DNA from: Methanobacteriota archaeon | GTDB lineage: Archaea > Halobacteriota > Methanomicrobia > Methanomicrobiales > Methanomicrobiaceae | DNA: 25,536 nucleotides | NCBI GenBank assembly: GCA_023396365.1 | Contig: JAEWWL010000008.1 | Span: 1-25,536, forward strand | Direction of reading: 5' to 3' | Shown: in pieces, positions 1 to 7,649 of the stretch | Numbering within the stretch: the stretch's first letter is position 1 | How the letters are laid out: each line of letters begins with the position of its first letter | Notes under the pieces: generated by a model | What the model saw: the letters and a program-made list of their open reading frames with translations, nothing else | Databases searched by the model: none | What the model was told of the DNA's origin: nothing | Program-made: the position numbers and the translations under genes

Positions 1-206
1 AGATCAGCAGCTTCTCCGACTTTTTTTTCATAATCATCATTCTTGGCAGCGATAATAAACTCGGTCGCCTCTTCGCCAACCTTCTCCAAAGCCTTGTCAA
101 TACCCTTCCTGTGAGTTAAGATATCAACAACATAACTCTTTTCCGGAGGATTTTCAATACGCGAGCATATCGTCTTCCATACTTCATCAAACACATCAGT
201 ATTCAT
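1..206 (-). CDS. hisE: Phosphoribosyl-ATP pyrophosphatase HisE (partial, C-terminus cut off)
   Basis: This enzyme hydrolyses phosphoribosyl-ATP to phosphoribosyl-AMP in the second step of histidine biosynthesis. Only the first 68 codons lie in the window; the gene runs off the left edge. I translated it by hand from the ATG at 206-204. The visible part carries the HisE helix pattern: an N-terminal helix with VWKTI, the segment RKGIDKALEKVGEEATEFII, then AAKNDD and EAAD, which is the acidic metal-binding signature of the MazG-like pyrophosphatases. The start codon overlaps the stop of the NusA gene by ATGA, so the two are almost certainly co-transcribed and translationally coupled. MazG-like dUTPases share the helices, but the KVGEEATE...AAKN order is typical of HisE. 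Confidence 0.87.
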   Translation of the reverse strand, partial: MNTDVFDEVWKTICSRIENPPEKSYVVDILTHRKGIDKALEKVGEEATEFIIAAKNDDYEKKVGEAAD

Positions 207-649
207 GATTCTCCCTCTTCAGGATAAATTATCTCACCAATCTCTTTCCTGAAATATCTCAGAATAAGAATACGGGCTTTTTCAACATTGCATCCGTTTT
301 TTCCGATTGCAATTCCAAGGTCAGAGCGGCCTGCAACACATATAAAGAGTTTTCCGGACTCCTCATCGGTTTTAATATCCTTAATGCACGCAGGCTTAAA
401 GATATTTTCAATAAAACCAAATAATTCCCCGTTCTCCTCAACCATCTCAACACGCTTCCCAAGGACCTTCTGCAATTTTTTTATATTGCTGCCTTCTTTT
501 CCTATTGCAAAACCCATATCCCCTTTTTTTATTACATATATGACACGATCAAAAGTATCGTCTATTACACAGTCAAGAGCAGTGGATTTTGTTACAATCC
601 TTAACTCTTCGATATATCTTCTTTCTTTAAATCCTATTGTAGACAGCAT
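203..649 (-). CDS. nusA: Archaeal NusA-like transcription factor with two KH domains
   Basis: A small archaeal NusA that binds RNA and acts in transcription elongation or termination. The product is 148 residues, the usual archaeal length, and lacks the N-terminal polymerase-binding and S1 domains of bacterial NusA. Two KH-type motifs are visible: GFAIGKEGSNIKKL at about residues 47-60 and GIAIGKNGCNVEKA at about residues 112-125. The stretch CVIDD...VIYVIKKGDMG just before the first motif is also typical of the family. In many archaea nusA sits with the RNA polymerase and rps12 genes; here its downstream partner is hisE, overlapping by ATGA. The upstream spacer at 650-700 is A/T-rich and probably holds its own promoter, but I could not place one TATA box confidently. 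Confidence 0.9.
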   Translation of the reverse strand: MLSTIGFKERRYIEELRIVTKSTALDCVIDDTFDRVIYVIKKGDMGFAIGKEGSNIKKLQKVLGKRVEMVEENGELFGFIENIFKPACIKDIKTDEESGKLFICVAGRSDLGIAIGKNGCNVEKARILILRYFRKEIGEIIYPEEGES

Positions 650-700
650 TCAGATATCCAGTATTATAATAATGTCTTTTTCATTAAATCTGTTGGCATA

Positions 701-1387
701 TCATTGCCGATTGTCACTGCACCTCTTTAAATTGTGCAGGCAGCCTGCACCGCCCCTCCTAAAACTCCCGGGGAATAGAGACTCTATTTCAGAAAGCCTT
801 TTTGTGCAGTGTGAAGGTGCAAGATAAGAAATTTTGGATAATGAATCCAAATCCTCATCAGATACATCATGAAGACCGCCGATGAGAGCACCAACAGTCC
901 CCTTTTTCCTGACAAATGAAAGGATATTTCCTATGTGAGGATGAGAGCACCCGCAAACAACAGTATATTCATCACCTGTCCTGACTGCTGCCGACTGTTC
1001 AGGTATATCCTCACCAAGAGGCCCGGTAGAGAAAATACCAGGCATTATCTCCTCCCATTCGGAAACAATATGAAGATATGTATTTTCCGATAATATATCA
1101 AGTGTTTTTTCTGAGAAAGAATCAAGGGCAAATGCTTTTTTGCACGAGGAAAATTTGGTCAGAACATTAAGACCTCCATTGTGATCCCAGTGATCATGGG
1201 ATAGAAACACAGCTTTTATATCGTCCAGGCCGATGCCAAGCGAATTGAGATTTTTTATCAGGATGTCTTCTTTCGCTCCGAAATCAAACAAAAGACCGGC
1301 TTCTTTGATAAAGCATGAAAACCCGAAATCAGAGATGCATACAGGTGAATAACTGATATTATTGTATACTTCAAAAATTGTAGGCAT
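701..1387 (-). CDS. Metallo-beta-lactamase-fold hydrolase of the COG1237 type
   Basis: A 228-residue cytosolic metallo-hydrolase. The metal-binding signature HDHWDH is at residues 64-69, with further likely ligands at H149 (CGCSH), H173 (GGLH) and H193 (PSHCT). The combination of GCSH, GGLHD and a late SHCT motif points to the COG1237 branch. Members of that branch in methanogens are often annotated as a dihydropterin ribofuranosyl-aminobenzene phosphate synthase, which would link it to tetrahydromethanopterin synthesis. I treat that name as a database convention, not as shown here. The start is the ATG at 1387-1385, with A/T-rich DNA just upstream (about 1392-1416) that could serve as promoter for a leaderless transcript. 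It stands alone: spacers of about 50 bases separate it from both neighbours. Confidence 0.82.
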   Translation of the reverse strand: MPTIFEVYNNISYSPVCISDFGFSCFIKEAGLLFDFGAKEDILIKNLNSLGIGLDDIKAVFLSHDHWDHNGGLNVLTKFSSCKKAFALDSFSEKTLDILSENTYLHIVSEWEEIMPGIFSTGPLGEDIPEQSAAVRTGDEYTVVCGCSHPHIGNILSFVRKKGTVGALIGGLHDVSDEDLDSLSKISYLAPSHCTKRLSEIESLFPGSFRRGGAGCLHNLKRCSDNRQ

Positions 1388-1442
1388 TGGTATAATTTAT
1401 ATTTTTAATGAAGCATTATTGCTCTGTTAAAAGAAAAAAAAA

Positions 1443-1847
1443 TTAAATTATTTTATCGCAGACGATGTCCAAAACACCGTTTTTCAGATTTGCGATGCTC
1501 TTTCCCGCATGAACCATGCACGGGAGCTTTACTGAATTTTCATCTTCATCAAAGCATATGCGCACTACCTCAGGCAGGACATCTACAAAGGGCATCGTAA
1601 TTACATCTGAGGGCAGTTCAACTGTAACATACACTTTATCAGGCCCTTCCACAACCTCATAATCCAGTTCATCGGTTTCGGGCATCCCTTTTCCATCCAT
1701 CTGGAAAATACGAGGCTCTTCACCATGGCCTGAAATAATAGTGCACCCAACAAAACGTGCATTCTCATCGAACGGGAGGCTGCTTATTATATCCTCCATC
1801 ACTTTTGCAAGGTTTTTAAATACGTCGTCGTTAGGTTCATTTGCCAT
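1443..1847 (-). CDS. Small Hsp20/alpha-crystallin-like protein
   Basis: A 134-residue acidic protein with an alpha-crystallin-like beta-sandwich in its C-terminal two thirds. The clearest mark is the closing segment NLKNGVLDIVCDK, which matches the conserved end of small heat-shock protein domains (NGVLE...K). Ahead of it are VYVTVELPSD, resembling the usual hydrophobic strand plus P-G/S turn, and VKLPCMVH, resembling the LP strand. The N-terminal 35 residues form a helical arm. I use the ATG at 1847-1845; a GTG three codons upstream (1856) is possible, but a GGGTGTG stretch spaces better to the ATG. The gene overlaps the end of the upstream regulator gene by 11 bases, so the two are one transcript. 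A chaperone role is inferred; it may instead be a specialised partner of the regulator. Confidence 0.62.
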   Translation of the reverse strand: MANEPNDDVFKNLAKVMEDIISSLPFDENARFVGCTIISGHGEEPRIFQMDGKGMPETDELDYEVVEGPDKVYVTVELPSDVITMPFVDVLPEVVRICFDEDENSVKLPCMVHAGKSIANLKNGVLDIVCDKII

Positions 1848-2466
1848 ATAATTCACACACCCTGTAAAGGTTGCCTGTTCTCTCCACGATACCTTTGGCA
1901 GTTAAGCCTTCAAGAAGATTTTGAAGCTCCGTTGCGGAAACATCCAGAATTTCTTCAAGAGAATTTATATCCATCTCATAACTTGCAAGTGCAAGTACTA
2001 AGTTTACCTCTGTCTCACTGTCTAATATTCCTTTGCAGGAGGCTTTTAATTCCCTGATTTTTTTATTGATGTCTCTTTCAAGATACTCAAGGTCAGAAAG
2101 AAGATTTGCCCTTGAATCCATCAAATCCTCTATAATTCTGATTTTTTCAACTGTGCGCCCGATAATATCAGTATTTTTTAGAATATCTGAAGGTATTTTA
2201 GACCTGACATTTTCAAGATCAATCATTACCTTAAAATTTTTTGACAGATAGTAATACTTCCGCCTGTTTATATCACTCCTGTACTCCAGCATGTCTTCCC
2301 TCTCCATTAACGACAGGTGCTCAATGACAGCTTTAGGGCTTATCATTAATCTGTCTGATATTTCAGTAACAAAACAGGGTTTTTGCCTTAACAGCTGAAT
2401 TATTCTCCGGCGGTTTTTATTTCCGAGAATATCAAGGAGGCGGGAGACATCATCACCCTCCAGCAT
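1837..2466 (-). CDS. ArsR-like winged-helix transcriptional regulator with a second C-terminal HTH-like domain
   Basis: A 209-residue probable DNA-binding regulator. The N-terminal winged helix (about residues 5-78) has the ArsR layout: LLDILGNKNRRRIIQLL, then FVTEISDRLMISPKAVIEHLSLME as the helix-turn-helix, and RRKYYYLS as the wing. A long charged helix follows (about 100-145). The last 55 residues look like another small winged helix (INSLEEILDVSATELQNLLEGLTAKGIVER). The open frame extends upstream to 2538 into guaB, but I choose the ATG at 2466 because homology begins there and a TATA box lies at the right distance. The end overlaps the Hsp20-like gene, so the pair may form one regulatory or stress unit. 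No metal-binding cysteine cluster is visible, so a redox or metal ligand is not indicated. Confidence 0.78.
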   Translation of the reverse strand: MLEGDDVSRLLDILGNKNRRRIIQLLRQKPCFVTEISDRLMISPKAVIEHLSLMEREDMLEYRSDINRRKYYYLSKNFKVMIDLENVRSKIPSDILKNTDIIGRTVEKIRIIEDLMDSRANLLSDLEYLERDINKKIRELKASCKGILDSETEVNLVLALASYEMDINSLEEILDVSATELQNLLEGLTAKGIVERTGNLYRVCELYGK

Positions 2467-2490
2467 ATATATACCTAAAGTAAGTATAGA

Positions 2491-2500
2491 TAATATAAAA
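2491..2500 (-). promoter_or_regulatory. Probable TATA box of the ArsR-like/Hsp20-like unit
   Basis: On the minus strand this reads TTTTATATTA. Its centre is about 26 bases upstream of position 2469, three bases before the chosen ATG at 2466, which fits an archaeal promoter with a nearly leaderless transcript. It sits between the guaB stop and the regulator start, which supports the shorter start for that gene. Confidence 0.5.
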
Positions 2501-2506
2501 AAATAT

Positions 2507-3970
2507 TTAATTTGACAGCCTGTAATTAGGCGCCTCATCAGTAATTAAAATATCATGCGGGTGGCTTTCAACCTGTCCTGCAGACGTTATTCTGATAAAC
2601 CTGCTCTTTTCTTTCATATCCTTAATTGTTGGAGAACCGGTGTATCCCATTGCGGATTTAAGACCGCCTACAAGCTGATATATTACCTCTGAAACAGAGC
2701 CGACATAAGGTGTTGCACCCTCTATTCCCTCCGGAACATATTTGTTCTGGCCGATATTTTTCTGGAAGTACCTGTCGCTTGAATGGCCGCCGGTCATGAC
2801 ACCAAGTGATCCCATCCCGCGGTACTGCTTGTATCTTCGTCCTTTTATTGCAATAACTCGTCCCGGTGCCTCATCAGTTCCTGCAAACAGGCTTCCCATC
2901 ATAACGCAGTCAGCGCCTGCTGCAATTGCCTTTGCAATGTCGCCGCTGTACCTGATTCCTCCGTCTGCAATGACAGGAATATCATACTTTACGGCAACCT
3001 CTGCAACTGAGGATATTGCTGTGAGCTGTGGAACACCAACACCTGCAACAACCCTTGTCGTGCATATTGAACCAGGACCAATTCCAACCTTCACACCGTC
3101 AACAAAACTGCAAAGCTCCTCCGCGGCCTCGCCGGTTGCAATATTTCCGGCGATTACATCACAGGATACGCTCTTTTTAATCTCTTTTACAGATTTTACG
3201 ACATTTAAGTTATGCCCGTGAGCACAATCAGCAATAAGTGCATCACAACCGGCCTCATCAAGCATCTTAGCCCTGTTTATATCAAACGGACCGACTGCCG
3301 CTGCAACCCGCAGGTTTCCATATCTGTCAAGATTGGCATGGGGATACTGCTGTCTTTCAAGAAGATCCTGCATCGTAATAATTCCAATGAGGTTGTTATC
3401 CTTATCAACAACAGGGAGGCGCTCGACCTTGTTTGCATACATAACCTCAAGTGCATCCTCGATTTTTATGGATTCGGGAACAGTTATCGGGCTTTTTGTC
3501 ATAACAGTCCTGATATTTTCTGTACCGCGTGAAGGCACAATGCCGCGGAGATCACGGCGGGATACAATTCCTATTATCTTTCCTTCTTCCATTACCGGAA
3601 GTCCGCCGATATTTCTCTCCTTCATAAGATAACTTACATCTGAAACAGTAGCATCCGGCTTTACTGTCAGAACATCCCTTTCAATGAAATCCCCCGCCCT
3701 TTTTACAATTGAAACCTCTTCTGCCTCACGCTCGGGAGTCATATTTCTGTGAATAACACCTATGCTTCCGGCGCGTGCAAGGGCAATAGCCATCCCTGAC
3801 TCGGTAACTGTGTCCATAGCGGCAGAAACAAGAGGAATTGACAGGCTGATATTCCTTGAAAAACGTGTAAAGACATTTGCCTCACTCGGCTCCACTGATG
3901 ATGCCGAAGGAATTAGCAGGACATCATCGAATGTGTAACCGGTTTTCATGTCAAGTTTTTCGGTATACAT
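2507..3970 (-). CDS. guaB: Inosine-5'-monophosphate dehydrogenase with CBS pair
   Basis: Converts IMP to XMP with NAD+, the committed step of GTP synthesis. The 487-residue length is standard. The TIM barrel is interrupted by a CBS pair at about residues 98-205 (two repeats ending GIVSRRDL and GIITMQDL). The catalytic loop GPGSICTTR places the nucleophile at Cys303. ADGGIRYSGD near 336-344 binds the IMP phosphate region, and the flap GHSSDRY carries the Arg400-Tyr401 pair. It lies 9 bases downstream of mfnB, and its Shine-Dalgarno AGGTGA (3985-3980) overlaps the mfnB stop codon, so translation of the two is probably coupled. All key residues are present and nothing looks truncated. Confidence 0.97.
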   Translation of the reverse strand: MYTEKLDMKTGYTFDDVLLIPSASSVEPSEANVFTRFSRNISLSIPLVSAAMDTVTESGMAIALARAGSIGVIHRNMTPEREAEEVSIVKRAGDFIERDVLTVKPDATVSDVSYLMKERNIGGLPVMEEGKIIGIVSRRDLRGIVPSRGTENIRTVMTKSPITVPESIKIEDALEVMYANKVERLPVVDKDNNLIGIITMQDLLERQQYPHANLDRYGNLRVAAAVGPFDINRAKMLDEAGCDALIADCAHGHNLNVVKSVKEIKKSVSCDVIAGNIATGEAAEELCSFVDGVKVGIGPGSICTTRVVAGVGVPQLTAISSVAEVAVKYDIPVIADGGIRYSGDIAKAIAAGADCVMMGSLFAGTDEAPGRVIAIKGRRYKQYRGMGSLGVMTGGHSSDRYFQKNIGQNKYVPEGIEGATPYVGSVSEVIYQLVGGLKSAMGYTGSPTIKDMKEKSRFIRITSAGQVESHPHDILITDEAPNYRLSN

Positions 3971-3979
3971 AGAATATAT

Positions 3980-4666
3980 TCACCTGACCATGCTCATAGC
4001 TTTTTGCACAAGCTCCTCTTTTATAACAGCACTTCTGTCGCCGCCGCAGACCATTCCCCTCACACCAATAATTTCAGGATTAATTCTTTTGAGAATACTC
4101 AGATCATCAAATTTCAGTGAGCCTGCAAGCGCGGTTTTTAGTCCGAGACTTTGGTTGGTTTGCGTGAACTTTATGAGTTCATCCTCGCTTAAATGATCAA
4201 AAAGGCTTTTCCCGTCTTTTATTGCAGTATCAATCATGGAAACATCCGCACCTGCCTTTGCTGCAAGGGGCGCCATTTCAAAAGGAGAGATTGAGTCAAC
4301 CCTTGAGTAGTCCGCATATGTTGCAATTACAACAGTCTTTTCAGGGAATTTCCATTTTACTGCCTTTGTAACTGATTTTATAAATTCAAAGGCATTCTCA
4401 ACGCCATCAAACATCAGTCCGACTTTCACATAATCGGCACCGGCGCATGCGGCACCAAAAGCACCCTGCGAGGCACTCCCCGGGCGAAAGTCATAATCGC
4501 CTATTGCGGCACTGACAGGCTTTTCTGTCATGCTTTTTATCTCAGATATTACCCACGGAAAATTTGCACCAAGGGAGCCTTCTGAAGGCTTTTTTACATC
4601 TATGATGTCAGCGGAAAGCGCATATCTGGCTTCTTCAGCACTTGCCGGACTAACCAATAATTCCAT
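3980..4666 (-). CDS. mfnB: (5-formylfuran-3-yl)methyl phosphate synthase
   Basis: Makes the furan precursor of methanofuran, the first C1 carrier of methanogenesis, by condensing two molecules of glyceraldehyde 3-phosphate. The 228-residue protein matches the former DUF556 family: it begins with MELLVSPASAEEA, then has DIIDVKKPSEGSLGA (residues 20-34), DYVKVGL around Lys81, and DTAIKDGKSLFDHL around Asp146/Lys150. The Lys in the DTAIK motif corresponds to the Schiff-base lysine described for the family, and the DIIDVKKP lysines to another active-site residue. The gene is complete and starts at the ATG at 4666-4664. A/T-rich DNA upstream (about 4689-4700, ATTATG-like) could be its TATA region. 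It is first in a pair with guaB. Confidence 0.95.
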   Translation of the reverse strand: MELLVSPASAEEARYALSADIIDVKKPSEGSLGANFPWVISEIKSMTEKPVSAAIGDYDFRPGSASQGAFGAACAGADYVKVGLMFDGVENAFEFIKSVTKAVKWKFPEKTVVIATYADYSRVDSISPFEMAPLAAKAGADVSMIDTAIKDGKSLFDHLSEDELIKFTQTNQSLGLKTALAGSLKFDDLSILKRINPEIIGVRGMVCGGDRSAVIKEELVQKAMSMVR

Positions 4667-4954
4667 AGTTAATTTTTGTCATTTCACATAATTAGTGATT
4701 TTTATCAGACTGTATGAGACACCGGATACATTTTTAAAATTTAACACAGATACTGAGAGCTTAAAAGACTTTTAAAAGTGTTTTACTCTTATTTTATCAT
4801 CAAAGACAAAAGAGGGTGCCATAGCAATCAAAAAGATATTTAGAAATAATTTATAATCGCCAAAATAAAAAGCATCTTTTCACTTAGAGACACGCAATTA
4901 TTTGTATTCAACAGTAGGATATATAATGGAAAATTATACCGGTGCTTTAAGTTA
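4667..4954. promoter_or_regulatory. Divergent intergenic promoter region between mfnB and the HisA-like gene
   Basis: This 288-base A/T-rich spacer must drive mfnB leftward and the HisA-like gene rightward. For the rightward gene there are two candidate TATA boxes: AATTTATAAT at 4848-4857, which would give a leader of about 75 bases, and ATATATAAT at 4919-4927, which would start transcription close to the ATG at 4955. A GGTG Shine-Dalgarno candidate at 4941-4944 would be used only from the upstream promoter. The tract around 4760-4782 is self-complementary (TTAAAAG...CTTTTAA) and might be an operator or a weak hairpin. I see no small gene here. Confidence 0.5.
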
Positions 4955-5635
4955 ATGAAAATATTTCTTGCAGTTGATATCCTTAGAGGGAATGTGGTTC
5001 ACGGCTATAAAGGGCAGAGGAAGAATTACCGTCCTCTTGACTGGGGACTGGCAAAATCAACAGTCCCATGTGAATACATCCGTGAAATGGGAGCAAAAAA
5101 CATCTACCTTGCCGACCTTGACAGAATAGAAGGGACAGGCAACAATGATGAAGAAATTCTTGCATGCCGGGGAATTGCAGAGACTGCAATCTTAAACCGC
5201 GGAGCAAAAAAGCCTTCAGATGCCATGCAGGAGAGATGGGTAAAAAACGTAGTAAGCACAGAGACCTGCTCTGAAAATCAAAAGGATTTTCCTTTTGATT
5301 ATTTCAGCATCGTAATAAAAAACAACAAAACTTATCCTTTAGAACAATCTCCAATAGCTGCATTTTCGGCCTGCAGGGAATGGAATTTTGAGGGTGGAAT
5401 TGTAATGAACCTCTCAAGTGTCGGCGCAGAGGACAGCATGGGCGGCCTTGATATTGAGGGAATAAGAGAGGCTTTCCCTAAAAAACTTTTATATGGTGGC
5501 GGTGTTAACAGCATGTCTGATTTAAAAAGGCTTCATGATGCAGGATATGACGGGGCAATAATTGCAACAGCAATCCACAGGGGAAAAATTCCAATAGAAA
5601 TTTTAAGGCAGGGAGAAGTATGCTGGCAACAATAG
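4955..5635 (+). CDS. HisA/HisF-like (beta/alpha)8-barrel protein of unknown function (COG1411-like)
   Basis: A 226-residue protein clearly built on the phosphoribosylformimino-AICAR-phosphate isomerase (HisA) barrel. The N-terminal strand FLAVDILRGNVVHG carries the first catalytic Asp (Asp8). YLADLDRIEG (about 51-60) matches the conserved DLDG strand. GGIVMNLSSVGAEDSMGGLD and LLYGGGVNSMSDL (179-190) with AIHRGKI are the two phosphate-binding loops. The second catalytic Asp of HisA/HisF would fall in SIVIKNNKT near residue 122, where Lys-Asn is seen instead. This suggests a paralogue with another reaction, not the histidine enzyme. Such HisA-related proteins are known in methanogens but I know of no settled function. 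It overlaps the thymidylate kinase gene by 16 bases and faces mfnB across a shared promoter region. Confidence 0.83.
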   Translation: MKIFLAVDILRGNVVHGYKGQRKNYRPLDWGLAKSTVPCEYIREMGAKNIYLADLDRIEGTGNNDEEILACRGIAETAILNRGAKKPSDAMQERWVKNVVSTETCSENQKDFPFDYFSIVIKNNKTYPLEQSPIAAFSACREWNFEGGIVMNLSSVGAEDSMGGLDIEGIREAFPKKLLYGGGVNSMSDLKRLHDAGYDGAIIATAIHRGKIPIEILRQGEVCWQQ

Positions 5636-6234
5636 AAGGAATTGACGGAAGCGGCAAATCCACACTTATAAAGGGGCTTTCTGAAGAGCTTGCTGATTTA
5701 AATCCCGTATTTACACGTGAACCCGGAGCGACATGGATAGGCGGCCAGGTAAGACGCGGAATACGTGAGAGAATAAATCCGGTCGCAGAGGCTCTTTTGT
5801 TTGTTGCTGACCATGCGGCACACCTTGACACAGTAGTAAAACCTGCATTAAAGGAAGGCAGAATTGTTATATCAGACAGGTATACTGACTCAAGATATGC
5901 CTACCAGTCAGAGACACTAAAAGAGCATGTAAAAGATCCTTATAAGTGGCTTTTTGATGTTCACAACGGCTGGACAGTTTTTCCTGACATTACATTTCTT
6001 TTAGTTGTTCCGGTTGAGGAGTCGCTTAACAGAATTGCTGCAGAAAGAGCAGACAAAGAGCATTTTGAATGCAGAAGCGTTCTTGAAAATGTACAGAAAA
6101 ATTATCTTTCCCTTGCAGAAAAAGAGCCTTTTCGTTTTGTGATAATTGATGCTTCAAAGAAAAAAGAGGAAATTCTTCATTTTGTGGCAGAAATAATCCG
6201 CAAAAAATCAGATGCCGGCAAAAAAATTATGTAA
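5620..6234 (+). CDS. tmk: Thymidylate (dTMP) kinase
   Basis: Phosphorylates dTMP to dTDP for DNA synthesis. The 204-residue protein has the P-loop EGIDGSGKST at residues 6-15, the family signature FTREPGA near residue 35, and the DRYTDSRYAYQ segment that carries the DR(Y/H) motif and substrate-contacting residues. A lid-like basic stretch RIAAERADKE lies near residue 145. The start overlaps the last five codons of the HisA-like gene; GGGAGAAG just ahead of the ATG is a suitable Shine-Dalgarno. The gene ends 13 bases before the start of the receiver-PAS gene, so the three plus-strand genes form one operon. Confidence 0.93.
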   Translation: MLATIEGIDGSGKSTLIKGLSEELADLNPVFTREPGATWIGGQVRRGIRERINPVAEALLFVADHAAHLDTVVKPALKEGRIVISDRYTDSRYAYQSETLKEHVKDPYKWLFDVHNGWTVFPDITFLLVVPVEESLNRIAAERADKEHFECRSVLENVQKNYLSLAEKEPFRFVIIDASKKKEEILHFVAEIIRKKSDAGKKIM

Positions 6235-6247
6235 AGGAGCTTTTCAG

Positions 6248-7645
6248 ATGGCAGCAGGTAAAATATTAATTGTTGATGACGACGTCTCAGATGCAACAAA
6301 ACTAAAATTAATACTTAGAAAGAACAATTTTGAGGTTTTGGGACTCATTTTTGACGCATGTGATGCGATACAGCAGGCAGGGCTTGAAAAGCCTGATCTT
6401 ATTTTAATGAAGCTTGGAATTTGTGGAAGAGTTAGTTCAATTGAGGCTGCATTAAAAATTACAGAGAACTACAGGGTACCTGTGTTATTCATAATAGGAG
6501 AAGATGATATTTCCCTTTTGGACAGCATAAAAACATTCAACGACCCTGTTATTGTAATAAAACCCTATTCAGACGATGAACTTATAAACTCAATCGCCCT
6601 TGCACTAAACAGGCACAGGGCTTTGGAAAAATCCAGGCAGAAGAAACTTCAGGCAAATATTGACCCGACTGAAACAGGACTTAACAGCATTTTGGCACCG
6701 GCAATTACAATTAACAAAAGGGGAGCTGTTACAAGGATAAACAAGGAGATGGAACTTGCAACAGGTTTTGGCAAAAACGAACTGCTTGGACGAAAATTTC
6801 TCTCCCTGATAGCTGCAGATGACATAAAGGATTCAGAGGATGAAGTCCACATCTGGCCGGATTGTGTTCTTCTGAAAAAAAGTGATGAAAGCTTAATCAG
6901 AGTATCCGTTGTCTGCGGATTCTTAAAGACTCCCGGAGATAATCTCGACGAGCAGATACTGGTATTTAAAAAAGAGGCAGACGATATCGGATTCCCTGCA
7001 AATGATATCGACAGGATATTTGCCATGGTTTTGAATTCTATAGATGACATCGTTTTTGTCTTAAACACAAAAATGGAAATCACACATTACAACAAAAAGT
7101 TCTCAGAGCTTGCAAAAAAACTTTCAATAACATCCTTTCAGCTTTCAAGGCCTGCCTATGAAATTCCGCAGTTTTCTAAAATTGCAGGTGTAAATTTATA
7201 CGAAGAGCTTTTCAAGAATGCGTCAGAGGTTAAGCAGATAAGAAGATTTGGAAACGCCAAAGAGGGAATGTATATGCTCTTTAGATTCATTCCTCTAAAA
7301 ACGCAGGGCGAAGTAACCCATATGATTACAGTCATGCGGGATATCACAGACATTGAAGAGGCAAAGCAGAAGTCAGGTGCTATCTATGAAGAGTTCATGA
7401 AAAACAGCAATCTTCTGAAGAATATTCACACCGCAATGGGAGACATCAGAACTGCCCTTTATCAGATTGTCAGATATGTTGAAAAAAATCCCGATAAGTT
7501 AAAAGATCCTTCTTTTGAAAAAGTTGCACAGCTTGCAAGAAATGCAGAGCAAAAACTAATTATTTTTGACAGCGCCTGGTCAAAATACGAACTTCAGCTA
7601 AATATGATAAAGATGAATGTAAAATCAGGATTTGATAAAAAATAA
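6248..7645 (+). CDS. Degenerate receiver domain with two PAS domains (no kinase domain)
   Basis: A 465-residue signal-transduction protein. Residues 3-122 have the CheY-like fold: ILIVDDD supplies the acidic Asp cluster, and VIVIKPYSDDEL holds the conserved Lys105. The phospho-acceptor position in PDLILMKLG is Lys55 instead of Asp, and the usual Thr/Ser in FIIGEDD is also missing, so the domain should not be phosphorylated in the normal way. Two PAS-like domains follow: about 148-250 (APAITINKRGAVTRIN, ending in a VFKKE strand) and about 257-372 (DDIVFVLNTKMEITHYN, ending MRDITD). The remaining ~90 residues are helical, with no histidine-kinase, GGDEF or DNA-binding motif. I start at the ATG at 6248, 12 codons into the longest frame, because AAAGGAG at 6233-6239 precedes it and the domain starts there. 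Confidence 0.83.
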   Translation: MAAGKILIVDDDVSDATKLKLILRKNNFEVLGLIFDACDAIQQAGLEKPDLILMKLGICGRVSSIEAALKITENYRVPVLFIIGEDDISLLDSIKTFNDPVIVIKPYSDDELINSIALALNRHRALEKSRQKKLQANIDPTETGLNSILAPAITINKRGAVTRINKEMELATGFGKNELLGRKFLSLIAADDIKDSEDEVHIWPDCVLLKKSDESLIRVSVVCGFLKTPGDNLDEQILVFKKEADDIGFPANDIDRIFAMVLNSIDDIVFVLNTKMEITHYNKKFSELAKKLSITSFQLSRPAYEIPQFSKIAGVNLYEELFKNASEVKQIRRFGNAKEGMYMLFRFIPLKTQGEVTHMITVMRDITDIEEAKQKSGAIYEEFMKNSNLLKNIHTAMGDIRTALYQIVRYVEKNPDKLKDPSFEKVAQLARNAEQKLIIFDSAWSKYELQLNMIKMNVKSGFDKK

Positions 7646-7649
7646 AAAT

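Noticed and set aside
288..827. Long plus-strand open frame of 179 codons
   Set aside because: It lies antisense to nusA and the metallo-hydrolase gene, crosses both, and its product has no recognisable domain and an unnatural Ser/Phe/Pro-rich composition.
2467..2538. N-terminal extension of the ArsR-like regulator
   Set aside because: It overlaps the guaB end, is hydrophobic and unlike ArsR proteins, and the TATA box lies inside it.
6212..6247. Upstream start for the receiver-PAS gene overlapping tmk
   Set aside because: The ATG at 6248 has a good Shine-Dalgarno and matches the domain start.
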